DNA of 64,000 nucleotides from Streptomyces sp. SID13031 (GTDB taxonomy: Bacteria > Actinomycetota > Actinomycetes > Propionibacteriales > Kribbellaceae): the NCBI RefSeq assembly GCF_010548305.1, contig NZ_JAAGLV010000003.1:1-64000 (forward strand), in the 5' to 3' direction. The notes under the pieces are model-generated. The model was not told where the DNA came from. It did no database searches and saw only the letters and a list, made by a program, of their open reading frames with translations. Both the position numbers and the translations under genes were made by a program. Within the stretch, counting starts at the first letter, position 1. The number at the start of each line of letters is the position of its first letter. Below, one piece after another: positions 8,346 to 16,514 of this stretch.

Positions 8346-8404
8346 ACCTTGTGCACGACGTGAGCATCCCGGCGCCGGGGATCCACTCAGGTGGTGCACA
8401 AGGT
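8346..8404. repeat. 59-bp near-perfect palindrome between genes
   Basis: The outer arms ACCTTGTGCAC (8346-8356) and GTGCACAAGGT (8394-8404) are exact reverse complements. The pairing continues inward with two mismatches through GTGAG/CTCA, and the centre (about 8366-8383) is itself a near palindrome around GGCGCC. The whole segment could extrude as one long hairpin. There is no T-tract. It sits in the 275-bp gap between two minus-strand genes; nothing else in that gap looks coding. Confidence 0.75.
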
Positions 8405-8424
8405 CGCGAGAGGGGCGGGCCGGC

Positions 8425-8484
8425 GCGATGGGCGCCGGTGCGATGGGCGCCGGTGCGATGGGTGCCGGTGCGATGGGTGCCGGT
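8425..8484. repeat. Four tandem copies of a 15-bp unit
   Basis: The unit GCGATGGGCGCCGGT is repeated four times. Copies 1 and 2 are identical; copies 3 and 4 carry one C-to-T change. The repeat lies just beyond the stop of the gene at 8516-9157 and is probably a variable-number repeat. Because 15 is a multiple of three it opens long shadow frames on both strands, which I do not regard as genes. Confidence 0.8.
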
Positions 8485-8515
8485 GCGGCGGGTTGGTGGC
8501 TGGGTGGTGCGCGGG

Positions 8516-9157
8516 TCAGCGGATTTGGGTTTTGGTGAGGGCGGGATTCGGGTCGGGGTAGCAGGCGATCGGGGACTTGATGGTGATGAACTTCCACTTG
8601 ATGGTGGCCTGGAGGTTGAGGCCGGGGTTGTCGAAGCTGGTGCCCTGGAGCTTGGTTTCGATCACGCGGCCGCGGGCGCCGGCCTTCAGGCGGACCGATA
8701 AGGACGGCAGTTGGTACGACGCTCCGCCGGGCACCGGGCCGCCGACGCGGACGGTCAGCACTCCGCCGTTGCGTTCGAGCGTCGGAGTGGAGTTGAGGCC
8801 TGATCCGCCGGTGAGGTACGCGCTGACGAACGAGGTGTTGGCCGGGACCGGGATCCGAAGCGAGAGGTCGCGCACCTCTTTGAGCTTGAACCCCTTGACC
8901 TCACCGGGCAGCGAACCCGGCTTGAGGTCCACAGCGACGGTGAACCGCTGGCCGGCATGCACCGTCGCCGGCGCCTTCGCGTCAACACCTTGCCGGAGGG
9001 AGAAGGTGTGCCGGCCGAACTTGGCGTCCGCCTGGCAGGCGTAGCTCGCGGTGGGCGCCGCCGCAGCCGCAGTACCGGCGGCTGGTACCGAAAGCAGTAG
9101 AGCGATGCTGAGGATTGATGACTTGCGCAACCACATCTTGATGCAGTGAGTAGCCAT
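8516..9157 (-). CDS. Secreted protein of an actinobacterial family of unknown function
   Basis: 213-residue exported protein. A Sec signal peptide covers roughly residues 1-34 (hydrophobic SILSIALLLSVPAAG ending in an alanine run). The mature part begins with a CQADAKFG segment and ends in IACYPDPNPALT, giving two cysteines that could form a disulphide. In between it is beta-rich, with VPANTSFVSAYLTGGSGL and VPGGASYQLPSLSVRL. Members of this family in related genera are often annotated loosely as cyclase, a name the sequence does not justify. The start at 9157 has TAGGGT 6 nt upstream; an internal ATG at 9136 is the alternative. Confidence 0.75.
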   Translation of the reverse strand: MATHCIKMWLRKSSILSIALLLSVPAAGTAAAAAPTASYACQADAKFGRHTFSLRQGVDAKAPATVHAGQRFTVAVDLKPGSLPGEVKGFKLKEVRDLSLRIPVPANTSFVSAYLTGGSGLNSTPTLERNGGVLTVRVGGPVPGGASYQLPSLSVRLKAGARGRVIETKLQGTSFDNPGLNLQATIKWKFITIKSPIACYPDPNPALTKTQIR

Positions 9158-9163
9158 ACAACT

Positions 9164-9169
9164 ACCCTA
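9164..9169 (-). promoter_or_regulatory. -10 element of the secreted-protein gene, leaderless type
   Basis: TAGGGT (minus strand) matches TANNNT and ends 6 nt before the ATG at 9157. Confidence 0.5.
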
Positions 9170-9174
9170 TGTGA

Positions 9175-10188
9175 TCATCGGCCGAAGAGGAACCAGCCTC
9201 CGGCGCCCGCGAGCACGAAGAGGACCGGCAGCGCCCCGAGCAGCCACCCGCGGCGGCTCCGGCGGGCCTTAGCCGGCTGCGCGACCGTCGTACGGACCTC
9301 GTCTTCCTGGCTGAAGGTCGTGCGCTGGGCGGCGAGCAGCGGGGCTTCCTGCTCCAGGCGGTAGGCCTCGGCCTCCAGGCGCTCGGCCAGGGTGTCCGCG
9401 CGGCTCCAGCGGTCGCCGACGCGGAAGGCGAGCGTCCGGGCGAGGATCTCGTCGATCTCGCCGACCGAGTCGTGCAGCAGCGGTTGCAGGCTCGGCGGGT
9501 TGCTGTCGGGGTCGCGGGAGATCACGTCGGTGATGGACGAGGCCGCGAACGGCGGCCGACCGGTCATCAGCGCATAGGTCACCGCGCCGACGGCGTACAC
9601 ATCGGCGCGTTCGTCGAAGCCACCGTCACCGCGTCCTTGCTCCGGAGCCATGTACGCCGGGGTGCCGACGGCCTGCGTCAGCCCTGACGCCTCCGCGGCG
9701 CGTTTCGCCAGGCCGAGGTCGGCCAGCACGATCCGGTGCGTGCCGCCGCCCGACTCGAGCCCTTGGGAAGGCCGGAGCAGCAGGTTCGCGGGGGTGATGT
9801 CGCGGTGGACGACGCCCTCGTCGTGGAGTGCCGCGACGGCCCGGGCCAGGTCTGCACCCCACCAGAGCGCGTCGACCGGATCGAGCGGCCCATGGGCCAG
9901 CACTTCGGCGAGCGAGCCGCCGGGGACGAAGTCCATCACGAAGTACGGGCGTCCGTCGGGCAGTTGCCCGAGGTCGAAGACGCGCACGACCCGGTCGCTG
10001 GCGATCCGGCGCATCAGCCGGGCCTCCGACAGGAAACGCTCGCGAACGTCCGCGCGGGACGCCCAGTTGTCGGCGAGCACCTTCACGGCGACATCCACGT
10101 CGAGGTCGTCGTCATACCCTCGCCAGACCGTCGCGAAAGCGCCTGCGCCGATTTTCGACTGCAGCCGGTACCGTCCGATGACATCCAT
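9175..10188 (-). CDS. Membrane-anchored Hanks-type Ser/Thr protein kinase
   Basis: Protein kinase (337 aa) with an N-terminal catalytic domain and one C-terminal membrane helix. Visible elements: glycine loop IGAGAFATV near residue 13, ATP lysine in VAVKVL near 35, VVHRDITPANLL catalytic loop near 130, LADLGLAKR (DLG in place of DFG) near 157, and GTPAYMAPEQ near 175. The catalytic-loop lysine of HRDxK is a threonine here, which is unusual though HRD and the metal-binding Asn are kept. The basic segment ARRSRRG precedes the membrane helix LLGALPVLFVLAGAGGWFLF, so the kinase is cytoplasmic and has no extracellular sensor. It is divergent from the ECF sigma factor gene and may act with it. Confidence 0.92.
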   Translation of the reverse strand: MDVIGRYRLQSKIGAGAFATVWRGYDDDLDVDVAVKVLADNWASRADVRERFLSEARLMRRIASDRVVRVFDLGQLPDGRPYFVMDFVPGGSLAEVLAHGPLDPVDALWWGADLARAVAALHDEGVVHRDITPANLLLRPSQGLESGGGTHRIVLADLGLAKRAAEASGLTQAVGTPAYMAPEQGRGDGGFDERADVYAVGAVTYALMTGRPPFAASSITDVISRDPDSNPPSLQPLLHDSVGEIDEILARTLAFRVGDRWSRADTLAERLEAEAYRLEQEAPLLAAQRTTFSQEDEVRTTVAQPAKARRSRRGWLLGALPVLFVLAGAGGWFLFGR

Positions 10189-10270
10189 CCCGGGCTATTG
10201 TCGAGCACTGCAGGGATCAAGGCGAACACATAACGCCATGGCGAGTGCCGTCGTTGCGAGCTGGGAGAGA

Positions 10271-10810
10271 ATGAACGAGGAACTGGAAGGCCTCGCGGCC
10301 CGCGCGGCAGGCGGTGACGAGAGCGTCATTCCCGAGTTGCTGCAGGCGATCCGGCCGCAGGTACTGCGGCGCGTCGCGAAATTCCTGCCCTTCCGGGAAG
10401 ACGCCGAAGAGGCCGCGCAGGACACGCTGCTGACGGTCGCGACCAAGATCCACACCTTCAAGGGCACCGGCAGCTTCGCCGGCTGGCTGACCGTGGTGGC
10501 GACGAACTGCGCACGGCAGACCTACCGCTCGCTCAAGCGCCGCGCCGTCGAGCAGTCGGCCGAAGTCCTGCCCGAGTCGGTCGACCCACGCACCACCTCG
10601 GTGATCGCCGGCTCCCGCCTGGACCTCCTGGAAGCCCTGGAGTCCCTAGAGGCGAACCACCCCCAACTGGTCCAGCCCCTGGTCCTCCGAGACCTAGGCG
10701 CGATGACGTACGCCGAGATCGCCGAAGAGCTCGCAGTCCCCCTCGGCACCGTCAAGGCCCGCATCCACCAGGCCCGCAAACAAGTAGCCGAGCACCTCAC
10801 CATCCGCTGA
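10271..10810 (+). CDS. ECF-type RNA polymerase sigma factor
   Basis: Extracytoplasmic-function sigma factor (about 179 aa). Region 2 spans VLRRVAKFLPFREDAEEAAQ and the TFKGTGSFAGWL segment that binds the -10. Region 4 is a helix-turn-helix around residues 140-165 (MTYAEIAEELAVPLGTVKARI) that binds the -35. ATG at 10271 is chosen because GGGAGAGA lies directly upstream and sigma homology begins there; ATG at 10238 would add 11 residues. No anti-sigma factor gene follows; instead a Ser/Thr kinase is transcribed divergently, so control may be by phosphorylation (inference). It converges with the S37 peptidase gene across a shared terminator. Confidence 0.9.
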   Translation: MNEELEGLAARAAGGDESVIPELLQAIRPQVLRRVAKFLPFREDAEEAAQDTLLTVATKIHTFKGTGSFAGWLTVVATNCARQTYRSLKRRAVEQSAEVLPESVDPRTTSVIAGSRLDLLEALESLEANHPQLVQPLVLRDLGAMTYAEIAEELAVPLGTVKARIHQARKQVAEHLTIR

Positions 10811-10834
10811 CCAACGCCAGCCGCGCACGTGCCG

Positions 10835-10859
10835 GCCCCGGGCGACTTGCGCCCGGGGC
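10835..10859. terminator. Bidirectional hairpin terminator
   Basis: A perfect 10-bp stem, GCCCCGGGCG with CGCCCGGGGC, encloses a 5-nt loop. It lies between the convergent sigma factor (ends 10810) and S37 peptidase (ends 10873) genes. It lacks a long T-tract. Confidence 0.7.
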
Positions 10860-10872
10860 TTCGTAGTACCGG

Positions 10873-12312
10873 CTAGCGGAGGCCCTGGCGTTGGGCGCCC
10901 GGGTCGATGGTGTTGGTCCTGGTTTGGGCGACTGCTGGGTTGACCGTGACACCCATCCACTTCTGCAAGATCTGGGTGGCTTCGGTGCGCTGGGCTGCCG
11001 GCAGGCCGCCGATGCTGGAGCCGTGGTTGCCGTTCGGCTGGGTGTACCAGTGCGAGTCGCGGGTACCCCGCCCCGGCTCGAACTTCTCCGCGCTCCACGG
11101 ATCGTTCTCGCCGTAGACGAACAGCAGCCGCTTCCCCGACGTCTTCAGCCACAGATCCACGTCGGCCATCGCGAACGGCTCATGCTTCGGCTCGATCGCA
11201 TCCGGTACTCCGGCCGGCGCGTCGCCCGCCTCGCGGTAGTGCAGCAACCCCTTCAGCCAGGTCGTCTTGCTCGCCACGTCCGGCCAGTTCAGCTGCTGGG
11301 TCGCCTGGAAGTAGTACGGGATGTAGTCCGCGATGCCTTCGTCGGAGTAGAACGACCAGCCCGAGATCAGGTCGATGAAGTCGAACAGTTGCTGGTCGGT
11401 CGCCGCAGCGGTGCCCGGCACCTCCGGGCAGCTGTCCTGCGTGCTGTACTGCCAGAAGGCGAACGGCGTGTCCAGCACGGCCGCTTCGAGCGCCCGGTCG
11501 GCCGACCCGAAGGTGTCCTCGTAGGTCAGCCCGTTCTGCGCCGCGAACTCCTTCAGCTTCGCCACCATCGCCGGCCTGCGCAGCAACGTGTTCCGCTGCA
11601 GGTTGCGCAGTGCGAGGTTGCAGGCCGGGTCGGTGCCGGCGTCCTGGATGAAGCCGACGTACGAGTCGCGCCGGTTGTCCACGTCCTGCGGTGCGACGTA
11701 GGCGACGGTCGCGTCCACGTCGTTCGGGTAGAACCTGCGGTGGTACACGGACGTCATGCCGCCCTTGCTCGCTCCGGTGGACACCCACTTACCGGAGTAC
11801 AGGGCTTTCTTGAACGCCTGGACGATCTCGTGGTGGTCGGTCGCCGCCTGCCAGATGTTGAGCTTGGACCAGTTCTTGCTGGCCGGCGTGGAGGTGTTGA
11901 AGAAGCGCTGCTCGACGTTCAGCTGGTTGCCGTCGACGAGGCGGGTCGGCTCCGCGGTGAACGCGCCACCGACACCGCCGTACCCAGTCGTGTGCAGCAC
12001 TGTCGGCCGGTCGAAACCGCGGTGCCAGAGCGTGACGCGTTGCTCGAACTTCTCGCCGCGAGCCTGCTTATGATTGGCCAGTTTGTGATCAGCGGCCTGG
12101 GTGTACCAGAGGACGAAGAACGGCTTGCCACCCACGACGCTGCTGCGCTCGATCCGCAGGCCGGGGATCGTCTGCAGCTTCGCCGTCACCTCGGCGACAG
12201 GATCGGCAACTGGTGCTGCGGCAGTCTGTACTGCGGGCGCAGCCGCCGCTGTGGTGACCACAGATCCCGCGATCAGGGTTGCAGCCAGGGCTGAACGGAT
12301 GAACCGGCGCAC
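10873..12312 (-). CDS. Secreted S37-family prolyl/tripeptidyl aminopeptidase
   Basis: Exported serine peptidase of family S37 (PS-10, Streptomyces tripeptidyl aminopeptidase). After a Sec signal peptide (FIRSALAATLIAGSVVTTAAAAP) comes an alpha/beta hydrolase domain with WHRGFDRPTVLHTTGYG near residue 95, nucleophile elbow STGASKGGMT near residue 183, an Asp in VYGENDPWS near 398 and a His in PNGNHGSS near 428. The length (479 aa) is typical. GTG at 12312 is preferred because AGGAG lies 7 nt upstream; the next in-frame GTG, at 12339, has no such site. It would release N-terminal peptides outside the cell. Confidence 0.9.
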   Translation of the reverse strand: MRRFIRSALAATLIAGSVVTTAAAAPAVQTAAAPVADPVAEVTAKLQTIPGLRIERSSVVGGKPFFVLWYTQAADHKLANHKQARGEKFEQRVTLWHRGFDRPTVLHTTGYGGVGGAFTAEPTRLVDGNQLNVEQRFFNTSTPASKNWSKLNIWQAATDHHEIVQAFKKALYSGKWVSTGASKGGMTSVYHRRFYPNDVDATVAYVAPQDVDNRRDSYVGFIQDAGTDPACNLALRNLQRNTLLRRPAMVAKLKEFAAQNGLTYEDTFGSADRALEAAVLDTPFAFWQYSTQDSCPEVPGTAAATDQQLFDFIDLISGWSFYSDEGIADYIPYYFQATQQLNWPDVASKTTWLKGLLHYREAGDAPAGVPDAIEPKHEPFAMADVDLWLKTSGKRLLFVYGENDPWSAEKFEPGRGTRDSHWYTQPNGNHGSSIGGLPAAQRTEATQILQKWMGVTVNPAVAQTRTNTIDPGAQRQGLR

Positions 12313-12413
12313 GGTCGAACTCCTAGGTGTGGGCGACACTCCTGCAGAGCCTAAGCGCCGCCACCGACAACCGCGACCCCCTTGACAACGGGGTACCGTG
12401 CGGGCCAGGGGCT

Positions 12414-14867
12414 CTAGTCCAGCCCGTAGGTACGTCGGACGGCGAGTGCGCGGCGCAGGTCGTCGGTCTGGTCGGCACTGGTGCGGCGGATGCTCGGGGC
12501 AACCGTCTCGTCGGCGATCAGAGCCTCGGCTTGGCGGACCGCTGCCTCGTCCACGGCGAACCTCGGGAAGATCCGGGCCACCGTCATCGCGACGGCCATC
12601 CCGGCACGGATCTCGCCCGTGTGCGCGATCTCGGTGAAATACCGCTCGACGTACGGCGCCGTCAGCTCGGCCTGAGCGGGATCCCAGAACCCCTCGCAGG
12701 TAGCGAACAACTCGCTCACACCGACCGACCCGTCCGTCATGATCCGCTGCCAGGCCGCTTCCCTGCCGTCAGCGGTAGCGGCCAAGCATCGGGCCGCCTG
12801 GACGGCACCTTCCGTCGAGCGGTCCTCTGCCAGCTCGGCCTCGACCTCCTCCTTGCCGTAGGCGCCCAGCTGGATCAGGCGTAGTACAAGAGACCACCGG
12901 AAGTCCGTGTCCACCTGCAGGCCTTCGGGAACGTCGCTGCCGTCCAGCCAGCACTGCAGGAGCTTGGCGTCGTCAGTGGTCGCTACTAGGCCGCGGGTGA
13001 TCGCCAGCTGGAGGCTGCTGCCGGCAGGGGTCTCGGCGAGCCTCGCCGTGAGCGCAGCGGCCGCCTGGCCGCGATACGGGTCCTGCGGCAAGTAGGCGCC
13101 GAGCAGGCGATCCTCCAGCCAGCGCAGGAGGGAGCCGACGGCGATGTCGCTGTCCTCGGACTGGATGGCTTCGAGCAGGATCGCGAGCGCCTGCCGCGGA
13201 TCGAGCTCGGCGTCGGTGACGGCGTCCCGGATGCTGTTCCAGATCACCGCGCGCGTGGTGCCGTCGGCGATTTTCGGCAGTACTGCGGGGAGGTTGGCCA
13301 GGCTGGTCGCGTCGAGGCGGATCTTGGCCCAGGTGTCGTCGGCCGCGTCGGGCACGATCACGGCCGCCAACGGATCGAGATCCACGTCGACGACCTCTTG
13401 GTCGAGCAGCACCTGCACAGAGGTCGCGCGGCCGCTTTCGTCGTACGCGCCGACGGTCAGCTTGTGCGGGCGGTTGGCGGGGTGGTCCGCCGGCGTACTG
13501 CGGTGCAGCCTGATCCCCGTCGCGGTACGCTCGGCGCTGATCGTGTCCAGGCCCGCCGTCCGCAACCACTGCTCGGACCAGTTGGGCAGGTCCTCGGCGC
13601 CGGCCTCGGTGAGCTTGGCGATGAACTCGTGCAGATCCGCGTTGCCGAACTCGTGCGCGTCGATGTGCGCGTTGACGCCTTTGAGGAAGACCTCGTCACC
13701 GAGGTACGCCGCGAGCTGCTTGAGCACTGCGGCGCCTTTGGCATAAGAGATCCCGTCGAAGTCGTCGAGCGACTGGCGGGCGTCCTTGCCGGGCTCGGCG
13801 GCGACCGGGTGGGTGGAGGTCCGCTGGTCGGCCTGCAGCCCCCACCACTTGCGCACATAGGCGAAGTCGATCCAGTGACCTTGGTGATCGGTGACGTCGT
13901 GCGAGACGCGGTTCGCCATGTACTCGGCGAACGACTCGTTCAGCCAGAGGTCGTTCCACCACTTCATCGTGACCGCGTCGCCGAACCACATGTGGGCCAT
14001 CTCGTGCACGACGATCCGGGCCCGGAGACTGCGCTCCGCATCCGTCACCGTGGACCGGAAGACCAGGCTGTCGGCGAACGTCACGCAGCCTGGGTTCTCC
14101 ATCGCGCCGAGGTTGAAGTCGGGTACGAAGACCTGGTGGTACTCGCCGAACGGGTAGCGGTAGCCGAACAAGCGGTGGTACTCGTCGAAGGCCTGCGCGG
14201 TGACGGTGAAGAGGTCGTCCTTGTCCTTCTCGAGGTGTTCCTTCAAGCTCTGCCGGCACGCGAGGCTGAGCGGGATGCCGTCATGCTCGTTCTTGATCAC
14301 GTGGTACGGCCCGGCGACCAGCGTCACGAAGTACGTGGAAAGCGGTTTGGTCTCTTCGAGTTCCCAGCGGCCGGGCGCGGTTCGGATCGCGGCGCCGTTG
14401 CCCAGGACGATCCACTCGTCGGGGCATTTGACCGTCATCGTGTACGACGCTTTGAGGTCCGGCTGGTCGAAGCATGCGAAGTACCTCGGCGCCGACTCCA
14501 GCGACGACATCCCGTACAGGTAGACCCTGCCGTCGCCTGCGTCGACCGACCTTTGCAGACCTTCCCCGTCGGCCGAATACCTCATCACCGCATCGACCAC
14601 GAGCTCGTTGTCTGCCTGCAGCCCGTCGAGCCACAACCGCCCGTCGTCCAGCCCGCGGGTGTCGACGCTGCGGCCGTTGAGCGTCACCGCGGCGAGCTCC
14701 TGCGGCTTCACATCCACGAACGTCCGCTCATCGGTCGCCGAGAACCGGATCGTGCTGACGGCCCGGAACACCTCGTCCCCAACGGTCAGATCGAAAGCGA
14801 TCTCGTACGAGCGGACGGTGAGGGTGGCGGCCCGGGTACGGGCTTCTTCCACAGTGAGAGCGGGCAT
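12414..14867 (-). CDS. pepN: Aminopeptidase N (M1 zinc metallopeptidase)
   Basis: Cytoplasmic zinc aminopeptidase that removes N-terminal residues from peptides. The 817-residue protein has the exopeptidase motif GAMENPG near residue 257, the zinc motif HEMAHMWFGD near 289 with the distal Glu in NDLWLNESFAEYM near 311, and a C-terminal ERAP1-like helical domain from about residue 480 (IWNSIRDAVTDAELD). The length fits the actinobacterial PepN group. The ATG at 14867 has TAGCGT ending 7 nt upstream, another leaderless-type start. It stands alone on the minus strand; the DUF1232 gene upstream is separately promoted. Confidence 0.95.
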   Translation of the reverse strand: MPALTVEEARTRAATLTVRSYEIAFDLTVGDEVFRAVSTIRFSATDERTFVDVKPQELAAVTLNGRSVDTRGLDDGRLWLDGLQADNELVVDAVMRYSADGEGLQRSVDAGDGRVYLYGMSSLESAPRYFACFDQPDLKASYTMTVKCPDEWIVLGNGAAIRTAPGRWELEETKPLSTYFVTLVAGPYHVIKNEHDGIPLSLACRQSLKEHLEKDKDDLFTVTAQAFDEYHRLFGYRYPFGEYHQVFVPDFNLGAMENPGCVTFADSLVFRSTVTDAERSLRARIVVHEMAHMWFGDAVTMKWWNDLWLNESFAEYMANRVSHDVTDHQGHWIDFAYVRKWWGLQADQRTSTHPVAAEPGKDARQSLDDFDGISYAKGAAVLKQLAAYLGDEVFLKGVNAHIDAHEFGNADLHEFIAKLTEAGAEDLPNWSEQWLRTAGLDTISAERTATGIRLHRSTPADHPANRPHKLTVGAYDESGRATSVQVLLDQEVVDVDLDPLAAVIVPDAADDTWAKIRLDATSLANLPAVLPKIADGTTRAVIWNSIRDAVTDAELDPRQALAILLEAIQSEDSDIAVGSLLRWLEDRLLGAYLPQDPYRGQAAAALTARLAETPAGSSLQLAITRGLVATTDDAKLLQCWLDGSDVPEGLQVDTDFRWSLVLRLIQLGAYGKEEVEAELAEDRSTEGAVQAARCLAATADGREAAWQRIMTDGSVGVSELFATCEGFWDPAQAELTAPYVERYFTEIAHTGEIRAGMAVAMTVARIFPRFAVDEAAVRQAEALIADETVAPSIRRTSADQTDDLRRALAVRRTYGLD

Positions 14868-14874
14868 GCCCCCG

Positions 14875-14880
14875 ACGCTA
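14875..14880 (-). promoter_or_regulatory. -10 element of pepN, leaderless type
   Basis: TAGCGT (minus strand) matches TANNNT and ends 7 nt before the ATG at 14867. It falls between the pepN start and the end of the upstream gene at 14882. Confidence 0.45.
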
Positions 14881-14881
14881 C

Positions 14882-15349
14882 CTAACCCGGCGGCAGCCCG
14901 CGCCGCTCACGCTCGTGGCGCAGGTACAACCCGGCCGCCGTCGACACACTGGTGAACAACCAGACGCCGACCCCCGCATCGTCCGCGATCCCGATGATCG
15001 GCAACAGATCGGGAAGGATGTCGATCGGCGAGATCAAATACACCAAACCCACCAACCACAAGGCCTTCTGGCCCCCCGAAACTCCCCCATACCCCTCCGC
15101 CTTGGCAGCCCGCAACAACCGAGGCAAGGCCCGAGCCCGCTCGAACACATCCCCCACCGGCACCGGCTCGCCCCGCGCAACCTTCCGCTTCCACTTCGCC
15201 CGCCTGAGCAACCCGAGCCCGGCAACCACGGCCCCGATCACCAGGAAGGTGCCCCCGATCCCGGCAGCCGGAATCCCGATCACCTCACCGTCGCGAAACA
15301 CCAGGGTCGCCAGACCCACCAACCCCAGCAGCCCACCAAAGAACACCAT
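14882..15349 (-). CDS. DUF1232 (YkvA-like) membrane protein
   Basis: 155-residue membrane protein. Two N-terminal hydrophobic helices (residues 1-20 and 24-48) are followed by a basic linker, then the DUF1232 core: a hydrophobic helix with VYLISPIDILPDLLPIIGIADD around residues 103-124, the hallmark of the family. A final helix and a charged tail (RHERERRG) follow. The role of this family is unknown. ATG at 15349 is preceded by TACGGT with 6 nt spacing and no Shine-Dalgarno sequence. Confidence 0.85.
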   Translation of the reverse strand: MVFFGGLLGLVGLATLVFRDGEVIGIPAAGIGGTFLVIGAVVAGLGLLRRAKWKRKVARGEPVPVGDVFERARALPRLLRAAKAEGYGGVSGGQKALWLVGLVYLISPIDILPDLLPIIGIADDAGVGVWLFTSVSTAAGLYLRHERERRGLPPG

Positions 15350-15355
15350 CCACCA

Positions 15356-15361
15356 ACCGTA
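15356..15361 (-). promoter_or_regulatory. -10 element of the DUF1232 gene, leaderless type
   Basis: TACGGT (minus strand) matches TANNNT and ends 6 nt before the ATG at 15349. Confidence 0.5.
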
Positions 15362-15547
15362 GCCGTCCCCCGGCGCCTACGGACGGACCTCGGACCAAAG
15401 CGCGGAACGGATCATGGTCAACACCTGGAAAGCCTCAAAGGCTACGGTGGCCGAGGTGCCGTGCGTCTCTCGGCAGAGGTTGCCTGGCGCAACATAGACC
15501 TGACGCGCTTTCCGTCACCCGGCTGCGATTGATTGGATGCGAGTGGC

Positions 15548-16021
15548 GTGAACAGACGACAGACTTTTGTGGTGGACAGGGACGGGTGGAGCCACACCGA
15601 GATGGTCGAGGCGTGCCGGCTGGTTCTGAACGCCGTACAAGGAACAGTGACCGAGTACGAGACCGACGTGCCTCTCACCGCCCCCGACTGGCCCGCGGAG
15701 GTGGTGGCAGCGGCCGATGTCCTACGCGGCGTCGCAAGCCGAACCGGGCGGGTTGAAAAGAGCGGCTACGCGGAGACCGGGCTTGTCCGGATGGCCTCTG
15801 ATGAGCTCTGGTCGGCATTCGTGACCTTCGCCCCCTGGGCGTACTCCGCCACTGCCTCGGATGACAGCGGACGGGTCGTGTCTCTTGCCGATGAAAGCCA
15901 GTCGATCGTCGTGTACCTGGACGGGCCCCAACTGGAAGTCCTCCGCCAGGTGATCGAACCCACGAGATTGGTTCCGGAAAAGGAATGGCGGGCGGTACAG
16001 AAACAACGTCGCAAGCGCTGA
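15548..16021 (+). CDS. Hypothetical protein (157 aa)
   Basis: I do not recognise this protein. It is acidic and soluble-looking, with no signal peptide or membrane helix; the C-terminus is strongly basic (QKQRRKR). Segments such as WSHTEMVEACRLVLNAVQG and LWSAFVTFAPWAYSATASDD suggest a small alpha/beta fold. GTG at 15548 is taken as the start, with TTG at 15533 as an alternative; neither has a convincing ribosome-binding site. Its GC content is visibly lower than the neighbours, and it is followed by about 490 bp without a credible gene, so it may lie in a small region of foreign or decaying DNA. Confidence 0.6.
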   Translation: MNRRQTFVVDRDGWSHTEMVEACRLVLNAVQGTVTEYETDVPLTAPDWPAEVVAAADVLRGVASRTGRVEKSGYAETGLVRMASDELWSAFVTFAPWAYSATASDDSGRVVSLADESQSIVVYLDGPQLEVLRQVIEPTRLVPEKEWRAVQKQRRKR

Positions 16022-16514
16022 GTGGCCCGCCCGGCATCAGCCCTCGGTCACGAGTACTGCGGGCGACGTGGACCGAACCACGAGAGCGGCAGCCGCCAAA
16101 CTGGTGCCGGAATGATCATCAGTGGCAATGACGCAGAGCCGCGCAGCACTCCCATCCCGAACCGCAGACCACCTCTGAACGCTCTCGAACCAAACCTCGC
16201 GGCCCGGGACAGGTAGCGACCCGCATGGCGCTTCGCACGTCCCCAGAGGTGGCGCCCGAGCGCCCTGAACCCTTCACGCGCGCTGAAAGTGCTTCTTCGA
16301 TCCGGACTTGTTGAAGTGCCACTTGTTGTCTTTGTCCCACTCGATCGCCCGGATCCCTTGCCAGCCGACGAATTGACAAGAAGCCCGGCCAGCTGTCTCC
16401 GCATGTTCAGGCGAAGAAGCCCTGCAAAAGCAGGCGGTCGACCCGCCTCGCGACAGACGCGAAGTGGTCGCACAAGCATGAGATACCCCACAGGCGGACG
16501 GGCTCAGATTGGGT
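16022..16514. other. 490-bp stretch without a credible gene
   Basis: No frame here combines a start, a ribosome-binding site and actinobacterial codon bias. The base composition is less GC-rich than the surroundings. On the minus strand a frame ending at TGA (16274-16276) reads VGWQGIRAIEWDKDNKW and then HFNKSGSKKHF. It looks protein-like but has no start and could be the tail of a decayed gene. No repeats or insertion-sequence ends were seen. Confidence 0.5.

Noticed and set aside
8322..8597. Minus-strand frame with API repeats through the 15-bp tandem repeat
   Set aside because: Produced only by the repeat and by GC-rich bias; overlaps the secreted-protein gene and has no ribosome-binding site.
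12370..12390. Possible hairpin with CCCC and GGGG arms between the S37 and pepN genes
   Set aside because: Stem of only 4-5 bp with a 9-nt spacer; not convincing as a terminator.
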